From assembly GCF_003609575.1 (NCBI RefSeq), contig NZ_MBTA01000004.1, positions 62,001 to 126,000 of the forward strand: DNA of 64,000 nucleotides, given 5' to 3'. The notes below the pieces were generated by a model. It ran no database searches and was not told the origin of the DNA. It saw nothing but the letters and a program-made list of their open reading frames with translations. The translations under genes were made by a program, and so were the position numbers. Source of the stretch: Pelobium manganitolerans. Lineage in GTDB: Bacteria > Bacteroidota > Bacteroidia > Sphingobacteriales > Sphingobacteriaceae. Positions 56,497-64,000 of the stretch are shown here, in pieces; positions within the stretch are counted from its first letter, which is position 1; each line of letters starts with the position of its first letter.

Positions 56497-57456
56497 TTAT
56501 TGCGCCGGCGCTACCGGAGCCGGAGCTGCCGGTGCTTCGTTTTTCTGGATAACGTTTACCAGTTCCAATTCAAAAATCAGTGGAGTAAACGGACCAATCA
56601 TACCGCCTGGCATTCCTCTGTCGCCGTAACCTAATTTAGATGGGATAATAACGGTAGCTTTACCGCCTTTTTTCATGTGCATTACGCCTTCATCAAAACC
56701 TGGAATTACATTTCCTTTGCCAATAATTAGGCTTAGTGGCTGGTAAGGTGCGCGTGCCGGATTAAAAATATTCGCTTTTTTAGCTTCTGCCTCAACGCTG
56801 GTATCAAACACTTTGCCCGATAGCAATTTGCCGGTGTAGTTAACTACAACGCTATCACCTGCAACCGGCTGAACGCCAGTGCCAGCAGTAGTGGTGGCAA
56901 TAAATAAACCTGAAGGCAAGGTCTCTGCCTTAATGCTGTTTTTATCCAAGTATTTTTTGATATTACCCGCTTCGGCGTTTTTAGCTTTGTCGCCTTCTGC
57001 TTTAAAGTAGTTTTCTATTTTTTCTTGGAAAGCCTGTTGGTTAGCCGTGTCTTTGTGGATTACCTCCTCAATTTTTACGGTGTAAATGATGTATTTACCT
57101 TTGATGCCTTGTGGCTTCGGCTGGCCTTTAGCTTCGGCCGAGTCTAAATCAATTTTGAAAGTTGCGCTATCGCCTTTGCTCAACAATTTAATGGCGTAAA
57201 ATAAATCACCGTCATAAGATGGTTTAGATACAAAAGTTTGCGACGGGCGGTCTAACTCGTAAGAATTATATAAAACGGAGTCGCCATCTGTTTTAGCGAT
57301 GATGTTTAAGCTGATAAAATCGCCATCCGCAATGGAATCGCTTTTCACATCATCATGAATGTTGTACATTAAACCCGCAGGGCCTTTTTTAAAACCTCCG
57401 TTACAAGCCGCAAAACCAAGTGCCGCTACGGATAAAATCAATAATCCTTTTTTCAT
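56497..57456 (-). CDS. FKBP-type peptidyl-prolyl isomerase lipoprotein
   Basis: A 319-residue lipoprotein (ALGFAAC, Cys18) that catalyses proline isomerisation and assists folding of exported proteins. The C-terminal FKBP domain (about 185-305) has GDSVVVNYTGKLLSGKVFDTS, PLSLIIGKGNVIPGFDEGVMHMKKGGKATVIIPSKLGYGDRGM (in parts) and IFELELVNV. The N-terminal 40-150 region is a second, degenerate FKBP-like domain. A proline/alanine tail (APAAPAPVAPAQ) ends the protein. It lies downstream of a 55-bp tandem repeat that contains a copy of its own start codon region. Confidence 0.92.
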   Translation of the reverse strand: MKKGLLILSVAALGFAACNGGFKKGPAGLMYNIHDDVKSDSIADGDFISLNIIAKTDGDSVLYNSYELDRPSQTFVSKPSYDGDLFYAIKLLSKGDSATFKIDLDSAEAKGQPKPQGIKGKYIIYTVKIEEVIHKDTANQQAFQEKIENYFKAEGDKAKNAEAGNIKKYLDKNSIKAETLPSGLFIATTTAGTGVQPVAGDSVVVNYTGKLLSGKVFDTSVEAEAKKANIFNPARAPYQPLSLIIGKGNVIPGFDEGVMHMKKGGKATVIIPSKLGYGDRGMPGGMIGPFTPLIFELELVNVIQKNEAPAAPAPVAPAQ

Positions 57457-57596
57457 TCGTTATATATCTTTTTTTAATTGCATTCAAGAATCCCTTTCGG
57501 GATGTTTTCATTCGTTATATATCTTTTTTTAATTGCATTCAAGAATCCCTTTCGGGATTTTTTCATTTATATTTATTCGTTTTTAATTGCATTCTG
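57450..57596 (-). repeat. 55-bp tandem repeat containing the FKBP translation start region
   Basis: Units 57450-57504 and 57505-57559 differ at one base; a third degenerate copy runs to 57596. Read on the minus strand, each unit ends in GATATATAACGAATGAAAA, the last copy being the real FKBP start at 57456. The upstream ATG at 57511 is out of frame (55 bp away). Each unit also has a short AATCCC-TTTC-GGGATT hairpin. Confidence 0.9.
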
Positions 57597-57650
57597 TTAA
57601 CGGCCACCGTCGTCTTTGCTCTTTACTCTTTAATCCTTGCTCCCTACAAA

Positions 57651-58661
57651 CTACTGCAAAAGCAAATTTTTATATTCGGGCAAAACCGCTTTAAACTGTG
57701 CAACCACCGTTTCTAACGACTCGTCTGATTGCCCGCCTGCAGCGTTTCTGTGCCCCCCGCCATTGAAATATTTTTTACAGATTTCATTTGCAGGGAAAGT
57801 ACCAACCGAGCGCAAAGATAATTTTATTTTGTCTTTACGTTCAACAATAAAAGCAGCTAATTTAATTCCGCTTAAAGAGAGGGCATAGTTTACAATTCCT
57901 TCGGTTTCACCTGTTTGGATGTCAAATTTTGCGATATCCTCTTTGCTGGCGGTAATCAATGCCGTATTATATTCGCGCAGTACTTCCAGTTTGTTGCTTA
58001 AGCAATAGCCCAAAAAGCGTAAACGACCTTCAGAAGCATTGTCGAACACGTTTTGGTGTATCCGCCAGTTTTCGGCGCCAGCTTCTATCAATACGGCTAC
58101 AATGCGGTGCAAATTTGCGGTAACATTAGGGAAGCGGAACGATCCGGAATCGGTCATGATGCCGGTGTACAAGCAGGTAGCAACGTCTTTATTAATTAGC
58201 TCGCCGTCATTCAGCAAGTTCACAATAAAATCATAAATCAGTTCGGCAGTAGCGCAAGCGTTGATGTTCCAATGTCTAAAATCGTCAAACCCTTCTGGCT
58301 CCAGATGATGGTCTATCATCACTTTTATCGCCTTCGCTTTGCGCACCTCTTCGCCAAGCTCGTTAATCCGCGAAAGCGTATTAAAATCTAAGCAAAAAAT
58401 AAGATCGGCATCTGCAACTAAAGCTTGGCTTTCGGCTACCGCATCAGTATAAATAATAACCTCTGGATTATTGGGTAGCCATTGCAAAAAGTAAGGATAA
58501 TCTGTTGGACTGATCACTTTTACATGATGGCCTTTTTGGATTAGATAATTGTATAATCCTAAAGACGAGCCCATTGCGTCGCCATCTGGCTTGTGGTGCG
58601 TGGTAATTACAATTTTGCAGGTTTCAGCTAGTTTCGCTTTCAGCGCATTTAAGTCAATCAT
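57651..58661 (-). CDS. DHH/DHHA1 family phosphoesterase, NrnA-like
   Basis: A 336-residue enzyme like the NrnA nano-RNase/pAp phosphatase or c-di-AMP phosphodiesterase. Motif I is TTHHKPDGDAMGSSLGL, motif II IFCLDFN, and the DHH motif is MIDHHLEPEGFDD. The motif near CLYTGIMTDSGSFRF follows. The C-terminal DHHA1 domain ends with RSVGTFPANEICKKYFNGGGHRNAAGG. I place the start at the ATG at 58661, since the extension to 58691 has poor family fit. It is the upstream partner of the FKBP gene, separated by the tandem repeat. A pGpG or pApA function in c-di-AMP turnover is possible given the cdaA gene in the window. Confidence 0.9.
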   Translation of the reverse strand: MIDLNALKAKLAETCKIVITTHHKPDGDAMGSSLGLYNYLIQKGHHVKVISPTDYPYFLQWLPNNPEVIIYTDAVAESQALVADADLIFCLDFNTLSRINELGEEVRKAKAIKVMIDHHLEPEGFDDFRHWNINACATAELIYDFIVNLLNDGELINKDVATCLYTGIMTDSGSFRFPNVTANLHRIVAVLIEAGAENWRIHQNVFDNASEGRLRFLGYCLSNKLEVLREYNTALITASKEDIAKFDIQTGETEGIVNYALSLSGIKLAAFIVERKDKIKLSLRSVGTFPANEICKKYFNGGGHRNAAGGQSDESLETVVAQFKAVLPEYKNLLLQ

Positions 58662-58716
58662 CTGGCTATATAAGATGGCGAAGTTAATCAAATCATCCGA
58701 AAATTATATCAATACT

Positions 58717-58746
58717 TTTGGATACGATTTTAAAAACCTACTTTTG
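58717..58746 (+). promoter_or_regulatory. putative ndk promoter
   Basis: TTTG (58717-58720) and TACTTTTG (58739-58746, TAnnTTTG) are 18 bp apart, with the -7 box 21 bp before the ATG. A second TACTTTTG at 58713-58720 contains the -33 element and could be an alternative -7 box. Confidence 0.5.
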
Positions 58747-58767
58747 CTGCAATTTTAAAAATCAAGC

Positions 58768-59187
58768 ATGACAACGAACAGAACTTTTACCATGATTAAG
58801 CCTGATGCGGTAGCTAACGGGCACATTGGCGCTATTTTAAATGATATTATCAACGGCGGTTTTAAAATTATCGCGATGAAATACACCCAGCTAAGCAAAG
58901 AAAAAGCTGGCGAGTTTTATGCAGTGCACAAAGAACGCGGTTTTTACGGCGAGCTGGTAGACTTTATGTCTTCTGGACCTATTGTAGCGGCAATTTTGGA
59001 AAAAGACAACGCTGTTGAAGATTTCAGAAAATTAATTGGTGCTACCAATCCTGCAGAAGCGGCAGAAGGTACCATCCGTCAAAAGTATGCGAAATCAATT
59101 GATGCAAACGCAGTACACGGATCAGACTCTGATGAGAACGCTAAAATTGAAGGCGATTTCTTTTTTGCTGCCGACGAGCGCTTCTAA
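58768..59187 (+). CDS. ndk: nucleoside-diphosphate kinase
   Basis: A 139-residue enzyme balancing nucleoside triphosphate pools. It has [20 protein letters not shown] at the N-terminus, [14 protein letters not shown] and [39 protein letters not shown] (in parts); the catalytic His is in AVHGSDS. Length is standard. It is a single-gene unit with its own terminator and a plausible promoter. Confidence 0.97.
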   Translation: MTTNRTFTMIKPDAVANGHIGAILNDIINGGFKIIAMKYTQLSKEKAGEFYAVHKERGFYGELVDFMSSGPIVAAILEKDNAVEDFRKLIGATNPAEAAEGTIRQKYAKSIDANAVHGSDSDENAKIEGDFFFAADERF

Positions 59188-59205
59188 GATTTTAAACTAG
59201 GTTAT

Positions 59206-59243
59206 AAAAAAAGCGGCGAACCTTATGGTTCAGCCGCTTTTTT
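59206..59243 (+). terminator. terminator of ndk
   Basis: AAAAAAGCGGC with GAACC and GGTTC plus GCCGCTTTTTT form a long, nearly perfect stem with a 4-nt loop. Confidence 0.9.
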
Positions 59244-59285
59244 GGTTTTAGTATTGGCTGACTAGCTGTTCACCAATCACTTTTA

Positions 59286-59978
59286 TTATTTAATCTCAAA
59301 TACCGCCCTAATGTTCACGCTAATTTTAATGGTTTTAAAATCAATAGGGGAGGCTGCATCGGCAGACTCAAAAGACTGTGTTTTTAGCATAGCCGTGCGG
59401 TAAATAGGTTGCGGAAAACTGCTATTGTCCGATTCGCTGATTTCTATTACACCCCACAATTTTTCCCCGATAGCTTCTACCAAATAGGTGGCTTTCTCTT
59501 TCGCCTGCCTCAAGGCTTTAATTTTTAACTCTTTTTTAAGCTCGTCTTCTTTAGAGTAAGCATAACGCTCAATGTTAGAGTAAGCAATTCCTTTCGGGTC
59601 CAACGCAGCAATCAAAGCATTAAACTTATTTAAGTCTTTTACCTTAATGCTGTATTGTTTAGAAGCTAAAAAGGCAGGGTCTTTCTTTTTATCCCAATAA
59701 TTGTTGTAAGCGTTAATGTTGTTGATCATAAAATCTTCTTGCGCAATGCCCGCTTTAGTAACTGCTTTTTGCAATTGCGCTTCAAGCTCATCGATACCAA
59801 CTTTGTTTTTATTGTCTTTCATGTACTCTTTTAAAGAGATGCCGATGTAAATTTCATCTGGAGTAACTTCCTGTTCGGCGCTGCCGCTTACCTCTATTTT
59901 TTTACGTAAGTCGGCGTTTTGGGCAAATAATGAAGTGCTAGCAAAAGCTATGATTGCAATTAAGAGGAACTTTTTCAT
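59286..59978 (-). CDS. SIMPL (DUF541) domain protein, exported
   Basis: A 230-residue periplasmic or outer-membrane protein with a signal peptide (FASTSLFAQ). It has the SIMPL pattern: KIEVSGSAEQEVTPDEIYIGISLKEY, a middle part, LKIKALRQAKEKATYLVEAIGEKLWGVIEISES (in parts) and a final IKISVNIRAVFEIK. SIMPL proteins are linked to stress and outer-membrane integrity but their activity is unclear. A single-gene unit. Confidence 0.88.
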   Translation of the reverse strand: MKKFLLIAIIAFASTSLFAQNADLRKKIEVSGSAEQEVTPDEIYIGISLKEYMKDNKNKVGIDELEAQLQKAVTKAGIAQEDFMINNINAYNNYWDKKKDPAFLASKQYSIKVKDLNKFNALIAALDPKGIAYSNIERYAYSKEDELKKELKIKALRQAKEKATYLVEAIGEKLWGVIEISESDNSSFPQPIYRTAMLKTQSFESADAASPIDFKTIKISVNIRAVFEIK

Positions 59979-60144
59979 CTGATTATTGTTTTAAGGGTTT
60001 TAAAAATATGTGCCCGCAGTAAACATCTTTTTGTAATATTGAGCTGTATAGGGCATGGTTTCGTTATTATTATTCTTTTTAGTTTTAATAGAGATGTAAT
60101 TTTAATGCCAATTCCATAAAGGAGATTTTATTTAAATATTTTTT

Positions 60145-60633
60145 GTGATGATACGTTTTGCTAAGTTTTTATGTCTGATGCTATTGTCTGCTTTTGTGTT
60201 TGCACAAGAGCCAGCTCAAAAAATGCCCGATTTTGATTTCGTAAACGTAAAAGGCGGACATACCACGCAGGCCGATTTGGATAAAAATAAAAAGACCCTA
60301 ATTGTGTTTTTTGATGCAACCTGTCCGCATTGCCAAAAAGCTTCGGCTTTTTTTAATATGCATTTAAAAGAGCTTTCAAAGGTGAATGTGTTGTTTGTTA
60401 CTTTAGATGAGCAAAAATCCATCAATATGTTTATGCAACAATACGCGCCATTAATCCCCAACGCTACAAACGTAAAAATTTTACGAGATACCAATTACGC
60501 TTTTGTGCCTACCTTTTTGCCAAAGCGTTATCCGGCAATTTACGTGTATGACCAAAAGAATCAGCTACAGCTTTATACCAATGACGATAAGGAGCTAGAG
60601 AAAGTTTTGCAAACACTAAGCGATAAATCTTAG
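60145..60633 (+). CDS. exported thioredoxin-like protein (CPHC)
   Basis: A 162-residue protein with a signal peptide (SAFVFAQ) and a thioredoxin-like fold with the redox motif FFDATCPHCQKASAFF, the CxxC followed by a His as in DsbA-like oxidases or TlpA-like proteins. The cis-Pro region is RYPAIYVYD. It acts outside the cytoplasm, for example in thiol exchange or cytochrome maturation. Its stop overlaps the convergent SelT/SelW-like gene by 4 bp. An AAAGGAG-like stretch at 60114-60120 is too far from the ATG to be the ribosome-binding site. Confidence 0.85.
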   Translation: MMIRFAKFLCLMLLSAFVFAQEPAQKMPDFDFVNVKGGHTTQADLDKNKKTLIVFFDATCPHCQKASAFFNMHLKELSKVNVLFVTLDEQKSINMFMQQYAPLIPNATNVKILRDTNYAFVPTFLPKRYPAIYVYDQKNQLQLYTNDDKELEKVLQTLSDKS

Positions 60634-60914
60634 TGCTTATCTGTGTGGCCTAAGCTTTTTTCGGGATTAACTTTATCGCGTACCAATTTTTTCAGTTCCT
60701 TTATTTCCGGAAAACGTCCTTCGCGTTTTCTATCGAAAATAAGGCCGGTATTCACAGATACTTTAAACGTACCCGCAAGCTCCGCTGGCGCTAAAAAAAC
60801 ACCTTCCAAATCATCAGAAAAAGTAGTTAATAATTCTTGCGCCATATAAGCAGCGCGCAACAGCCAGCCGCATTTTGGGCAATATTCTATTCTTACACTA
60901 GGTTTTTGTTCCAT
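60630..60914 (-). CDS. SelT/SelW/SelH (Rdx) family protein
   Basis: A 94-residue thioredoxin-like protein of the Rdx family: RIEYCPKCGWLLRAAYMAQELL, with a CxxC where the eukaryotic members have C-x-x-selenocysteine, then APAELAGTFKVSVNTGLIFDRKREGRFPE. I chose the start at the ATG at 60914 because the open frame upstream (to 61067) would add 51 residues unlike the family and overlap the divergent cobA gene. It converges with the CPHC thioredoxin-like gene, and the stops overlap. A thiol-redox role is likely. Confidence 0.88.
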   Translation of the reverse strand: MEQKPSVRIEYCPKCGWLLRAAYMAQELLTTFSDDLEGVFLAPAELAGTFKVSVNTGLIFDRKREGRFPEIKELKKLVRDKVNPEKSLGHTDKH

Positions 60915-60957
60915 CTTTGTGGCGCGTGTATTTATATTTGCGTTTTGCGATAAAGAT

Positions 60958-61668
60958 ATGGAATTAATAGTTGTGGGTGCAGGGCCGGGCGATCCGGAAT
61001 TGGTAACGTTAAAAGCGATCAAAGCGTTGGAGCGGGCCGACGTTATTTTATACGATAATTTAGCCAATAAAGTACTCTTAGATTACAGAAAAGAAGGTTG
61101 CGAGCTGGTTTACGTAGGCAAAACGCCCTACAAAAAGTATAATAGCCAAGATGAAATAAACGCTTTAATTAAGCATTATGCCGACAGGTTTGAGGTGTTG
61201 GTGCGCTTAAAAGGCGGAGATCCGTTTGTGTTTGGTAGAGGCATGGAGGAATTGGCTTTTGCAAAATCTTACGGCATGAAAACCAGCTATATCCCAGGCA
61301 TAACAAGCATGTTGGGCATCGGTTTAAGTGGCATTCCGCTAACGCACCGAGGAATAAGTGAAGGTTTTTGGGTAATAACAGGAACAAAAAAAGATGGTAG
61401 CTTATCTAAAGACATACAGCTTGCTTTGCAAAGCAAAACCACGCTTGTTATTTACATGGGGATGAAAAATTTGCCGTTTATTGTTGAGGAGGCGGTTAAA
61501 TTTGGTAAATCGAACATCCCGGCGGCCATTATCCAAAATGCATCATTACCTAATATGAAAATGGCAAAAGGCACGGTTGTGCAATTGCCAGAACTGGTGA
61601 AAACGCACGGACTTACACATCCTGCAATTATCGTAATTGGTGATGTAGTGGAACTGGCTGAGGGATAA
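60958..61668 (+). CDS. cobA: uroporphyrinogen-III C-methyltransferase (SUMT)
   Basis: A 236-residue SAM-dependent enzyme making precorrin-2, the entry to siroheme and cobalamin. The motifs are VVGAGPGDPELVTLKAIKAL, LYDNLANKVLLDY, VRLKGGDPFVFGRGMEEL, and PGITSM...GIPLTHRGI and VIYMGMKNL, in the family order. The start is the ATG at 60958 (MELIVVGAGPG). No siroheme or cobalamin partner gene is nearby. It is probably used for siroheme in sulfite or nitrite reduction. Confidence 0.96.
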   Translation: MELIVVGAGPGDPELVTLKAIKALERADVILYDNLANKVLLDYRKEGCELVYVGKTPYKKYNSQDEINALIKHYADRFEVLVRLKGGDPFVFGRGMEELAFAKSYGMKTSYIPGITSMLGIGLSGIPLTHRGISEGFWVITGTKKDGSLSKDIQLALQSKTTLVIYMGMKNLPFIVEEAVKFGKSNIPAAIIQNASLPNMKMAKGTVVQLPELVKTHGLTHPAIIVIGDVVELAEG

Positions 61669-61759
61669 AAGGTGCAAGGTTTATGGTTTAAGGTTTAGGG
61701 CGTAGGGTTTAAGTGGTCCAGCTATCCTTATTCTTTGATGCTTGTTCTTTTTGCTCTCT

Positions 61760-62689
61760 TTAAACGTGTTTTTCCAAAAAATCTTGGTAAGCCAATTTAA
61801 TACCTTCTCGTAATTCTACTTTATGTTTCCAGCCTTTGCTGTGAAGTTTGCTTACGTCCATCAGTTTCCGCGGTGTGCCGTCTGGTTTACTGCTGTCAAA
61901 AGCCAGTTCGCCTTCAAAACCGATTATATCTTTAACTAGCAAAGCTAAATCTTTGATGGTTAAGTCTTCGCCGGTGCCCACATTAATCAAATGCGGTTCG
62001 TTATAGTTTTGCATTAAATAGTAGCAAGCGTCGGCCAAATCATCCGCAAATAAAAACTCGCGCATGGGGCTTCCACTTCCCCAAATGGTTACCGTAGCAT
62101 CTCCACGTTCTTTAGCTTCGTGAAACTTGCGTATCAAAGCCGGCAATACGTGCGAGTTTTGAGGGTGGTAATTATCATTATAACCGTATAAATTGGTTGG
62201 CATAGCCGATATATAGTTGCAACCGTATTGTGCGCGGTAAGCATCGCACATTTTGATCCCCGTAATTTTTGCGATGGCATAAGGCTCATTAGTTTCCTCT
62301 AACAAACCAGTTAATAGGTATTCCTCTTTTAAAGGTTGTGGCGCCATTTTAGGATAAATACAGCTGGAGCCTAAAAACATCAGTTTTTTAACGCCATTTA
62401 AATATGAGTGATGAATTACATTGTTCTGGATCTGCAAATTATCGTACAAAAATTCTGCGCGATAGGTGTTGTTAGCTACAATTCCGCCAACTTTTGCGGC
62501 CGCCAAAAAAACGTACTCTGGTTTTTCGCTTGCAAAAAAATCGGCCACAGCCTGCTGATTTCTTAAATCTAGTTCTTTGGAACTACGCGTTATAATGTTG
62601 GTATAACCTTCTTTTTGCAGCTTGCGCAAAATTGCAGAGCCCACCATGCCTCTGTGCCCGGCGATGTAAACTTTTGATGATTTTTCCAA
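61760..62689 (-). CDS. fcl: GDP-L-fucose synthase
   Basis: A 309-residue extended SDR making GDP-L-fucose from GDP-4-keto-6-deoxymannose. The cofactor motif is [15 protein letters not shown], the catalytic elements are LGSSCIYPK and the YxxxK in [10 protein letters not shown], and [26 protein letters not shown] is family-typical. I suggest the TTG at 62689 as start ([11 protein letters not shown]). An ATG at 62713 is possible, but it lies within or beyond the likely -7 box TATCTTTG (62711-62718, minus strand), which would place transcription start inside the longer frame. L-fucose is a common sugar of surface glycans in this phylum. Confidence 0.93.
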   Translation of the reverse strand: MEKSSKVYIAGHRGMVGSAILRKLQKEGYTNIITRSSKELDLRNQQAVADFFASEKPEYVFLAAAKVGGIVANNTYRAEFLYDNLQIQNNVIHHSYLNGVKKLMFLGSSCIYPKMAPQPLKEEYLLTGLLEETNEPYAIAKITGIKMCDAYRAQYGCNYISAMPTNLYGYNDNYHPQNSHVLPALIRKFHEAKERGDATVTIWGSGSPMREFLFADDLADACYYLMQNYNEPHLINVGTGEDLTIKDLALLVKDIIGFEGELAFDSSKPDGTPRKLMDVSKLHSKGWKHKVELREGIKLAYQDFLEKHV

Positions 62690-62710
62690 AACGTAATTTT
62701 TATAAACGCC

Positions 62711-62718
62711 CAAAGATA
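62711..62718 (-). promoter_or_regulatory. putative -7 box of fcl
   Basis: TATCTTTG on the minus strand fits TAnnTTTG. It predicts transcription starting near 62705, which favours the TTG start at 62689 over the ATG at 62713. No -33 element with good spacing is evident. Confidence 0.4.
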
Positions 62719-62803
62719 AAGTATTGGACGGCTTTAGCAGCGATAGCCGAAGATATTTTTCGGTTAAACCGCCATATCCTTTATTTTTGCCAAAAAATTA
62801 GCT

Positions 62804-63463
62804 GTGGGAAAAAGAAAATTACAACGTTTTGCCGAGATAGGCACGTTTAAAAATGTAAAGCAACTAGACGAAGGAAAAGCGTTTAAAGGGCAATGGGCAT
62901 CTGCATTTTTTAAAAACGCCAATCCTATTGTTTTAGAGTTGGCCTGCGGAAAGGGCGAGTACAGCGTTAATTTGGCGCGCAAATTTCCGGAGAAAAACTT
63001 TATGGGCGTTGATTATAAAGGTAACCGTTTGTGGGTAGGCGCAAAAATGGCTTTGGATGAAGGAATTGAAAATGTTGGTTTTTTGCGTATCCAAATCCAA
63101 AATATCTTAGATTATTTTGCACAGGATGAAATTGATGAGATATGGATTACCTTTCCAGACCCGCAACCGCAAAGTCCGTTAGAGCGTAAGCGCTTAACCA
63201 ACCCTACCTTTTTAGAAAAATACAAAGTGATTTTGAAAGATGGAGGTTACATGAATTTAAAGACGGATAACGACGGCTTTTTTGCTTACACGCTAGAGAA
63301 AATTGCCGAGCTAAATTTGCCTATTTCACAGCAAACTACAGATGTTTATAAGGATTTTCCTGGCGATGAAATTCTGTCGATCAAAACGCATTACGAGCGT
63401 ATTTATTTGCAAAAAGACAAAAATATCAATTACGTAAAGTTTCAATTAGACCTTAAACTTTAA
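62804..63463 (+). CDS. trmB: tRNA (guanine46-N7)-methyltransferase
   Basis: A 219-residue SAM-dependent enzyme that makes m7G46 in tRNA. The SAM motif is IVLELACGKGEYSVNLARKFP, then GVDYKGNRLWVGAKMA and the substrate-binding EIWITFPDPQPQSPLERKRLTNPTFL (in parts). LKTDNDGFFAYT is also family-typical. The start is a GTG at 62804 (GTG-GGA-AAA), since no ATG lies in frame nearby. A TATTTTTG box at 62782-62789 lies 14 bp upstream. Confidence 0.94.
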   Translation: MGKRKLQRFAEIGTFKNVKQLDEGKAFKGQWASAFFKNANPIVLELACGKGEYSVNLARKFPEKNFMGVDYKGNRLWVGAKMALDEGIENVGFLRIQIQNILDYFAQDEIDEIWITFPDPQPQSPLERKRLTNPTFLEKYKVILKDGGYMNLKTDNDGFFAYTLEKIAELNLPISQQTTDVYKDFPGDEILSIKTHYERIYLQKDKNINYVKFQLDLKL

Positions 63464-63486
63464 GCCTTATACCTTATACCTCCAAA

Positions 63487-63828
63487 ATGGATCGCGCTTC
63501 CTTTTACGAGCAAGTTTATCAAGTTACCCGACTGGTACCTAAAGGGCGGGTAACATCTTATGGTGCCATTGCCAGTTACTTGGGCACAAAAGGCTCATCG
63601 CGTATGGTGGGTTATGCAATGGCAAGCTCGCATCAAATCTCACCGCCCGTGCCAGCACACCGCGTAGTAAACCGTAATGGCGTTTTAACAGGTAAATTCC
63701 ATTTCGGAAGCTTAACCGCCATGGAAGATTTGTTGGCAAAAGAAGATGTAAAGGTGCTTGACGATAAAATTGTTGATTTTAAAAATAAATTTTGGGACCC
63801 GGCCGCGGAGTTGGATTTGGAGAAGTGA
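63487..63828 (+). CDS. alkyltransferase-like protein (ATL), MGMT homologue without catalytic Cys
   Basis: A 113-residue protein of the Ogt/MGMT C-terminal domain family. RLVPKGRVTSYGAIASYLG and SSRMVGYAM (arginine finger) match the DNA-binding part. The catalytic PCHRV motif is PAHRVVNRNG here, with Ala for Cys. ATL proteins bind O6-alkylguanine without repairing it and mark it for nucleotide excision repair in other bacteria and in yeast. The gene starts 23 bp after trmB and is followed by pyrimidine-rich non-coding sequence. Its function as an ATL is inferred from the missing Cys. Confidence 0.92.
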   Translation: MDRASFYEQVYQVTRLVPKGRVTSYGAIASYLGTKGSSRMVGYAMASSHQISPPVPAHRVVNRNGVLTGKFHFGSLTAMEDLLAKEDVKVLDDKIVDFKNKFWDPAAELDLEK

Positions 63829-64000
63829 GCCACACCTTCCACCTCAAACCTTTACGCCTCCACCCTAAAACCACGTCCCTACTCCAGCGCCTAAACCGTG
63901 TATTTCCGGTTTCACATTGCCAGTCATAAAACCCTCAACCTGTTGGTGCCTGTAAATTGCCTGTACAAAATACTTTGATTTTCTTTTAGTGGTAAAAATA
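63829..64000. other. non-coding end of window with pyrimidine-rich tract
   Basis: The stretch after the ATL gene carries short pyrimidine runs such as CCACACCTTCCACCTC, resembling the complement of the GGTGTAAGGT-type tracts at other gene ends. I see no gene in the last 170 bp; a minus-strand gene may begin beyond the window. Confidence 0.4.

Noticed and set aside
57450-57596. Tandem repeat considered as a CRISPR array
   Set aside because: The units are contiguous with no unique spacers and no cas genes are near.

Overview
The window looks like chromosomal DNA of a Bacteroidota bacterium, most likely a Sphingobacteriaceae (Pedobacter-like) species. The support is a SusB-type GH97 enzyme, a type IX secretion (T9SS) C-terminal domain, lamin-tail and putative-porin families, monomeric isocitrate dehydrogenase, a folP-cdaA pair, and several TAnnTTTG -7 promoter boxes with A-rich leaders instead of strong Shine-Dalgarno sites. 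No rRNA, tRNA, IS element or CRISPR array was seen by eye.

Region by region. (1) 1-5.2 kb is the right end of an alpha-glucan utilisation locus: a GH31 glucosidase cut by the window edge, a SusB-like GH97 glucosidase, and a two-domain SusE/F-like protein that ends in a T9SS sorting domain. (2) 5.2-6.8 kb is a scar-like junction: the last ~40 codons of a homodimeric-type isocitrate dehydrogenase with its own terminator, a DUF6364/PIN toxin-antitoxin pair behind a perfect 13-bp inverted repeat, with the toxin frameshifted, and a methyltransferase. (3) 6.9-37.5 kb is mostly housekeeping: a minus-strand run DUF1599 - DoxX/thioredoxin-like - aroK - SDR - peroxiredoxin - floA; folP-cdaA-SDR; icd; an APC permease with ywbE; a decapitated DUF4143 ATPase; porin - PNP - lpxK; asd; a large lamin-tail surface protein; DUF2147; pruA; an S1/P1 nuclease; a Zn/Cd P-type ATPase; a MarR - ferredoxin reductase - ferredoxin operon; and NDH-2. 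(4) 37.7-56.3 kb is the unusual part: about 18 kb of tightly packed, co-oriented genes, nearly all encoding exported or membrane proteins built from repeats (kelch/BNR-like, Sel1, YD/MORN-like, WG), ending in a TPR sensor kinase and a LuxR-type response regulator. It contains gene remnants, a frameshifted member, a tandem duplication and two styles of codon usage. (5) 56.3-64 kb returns to housekeeping genes: FKBP isomerase, DHH phosphoesterase, ndk, SIMPL protein, a thioredoxin-like protein, a SelT/SelW-like protein, SUMT, GDP-fucose synthase, trmB and an alkyltransferase-like protein.

The best candidate for an undescribed system is region 4: an array of secreted repeat proteins apparently paired with its own two-component system. 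Three other observations merit attention. An icd 3'-end remnant lies beside the glucan locus and may mark an island junction. A purine-rich element recurs just after the stop codons of several unrelated genes. A 55-bp tandem repeat in front of the FKBP gene has duplicated that gene's start region.
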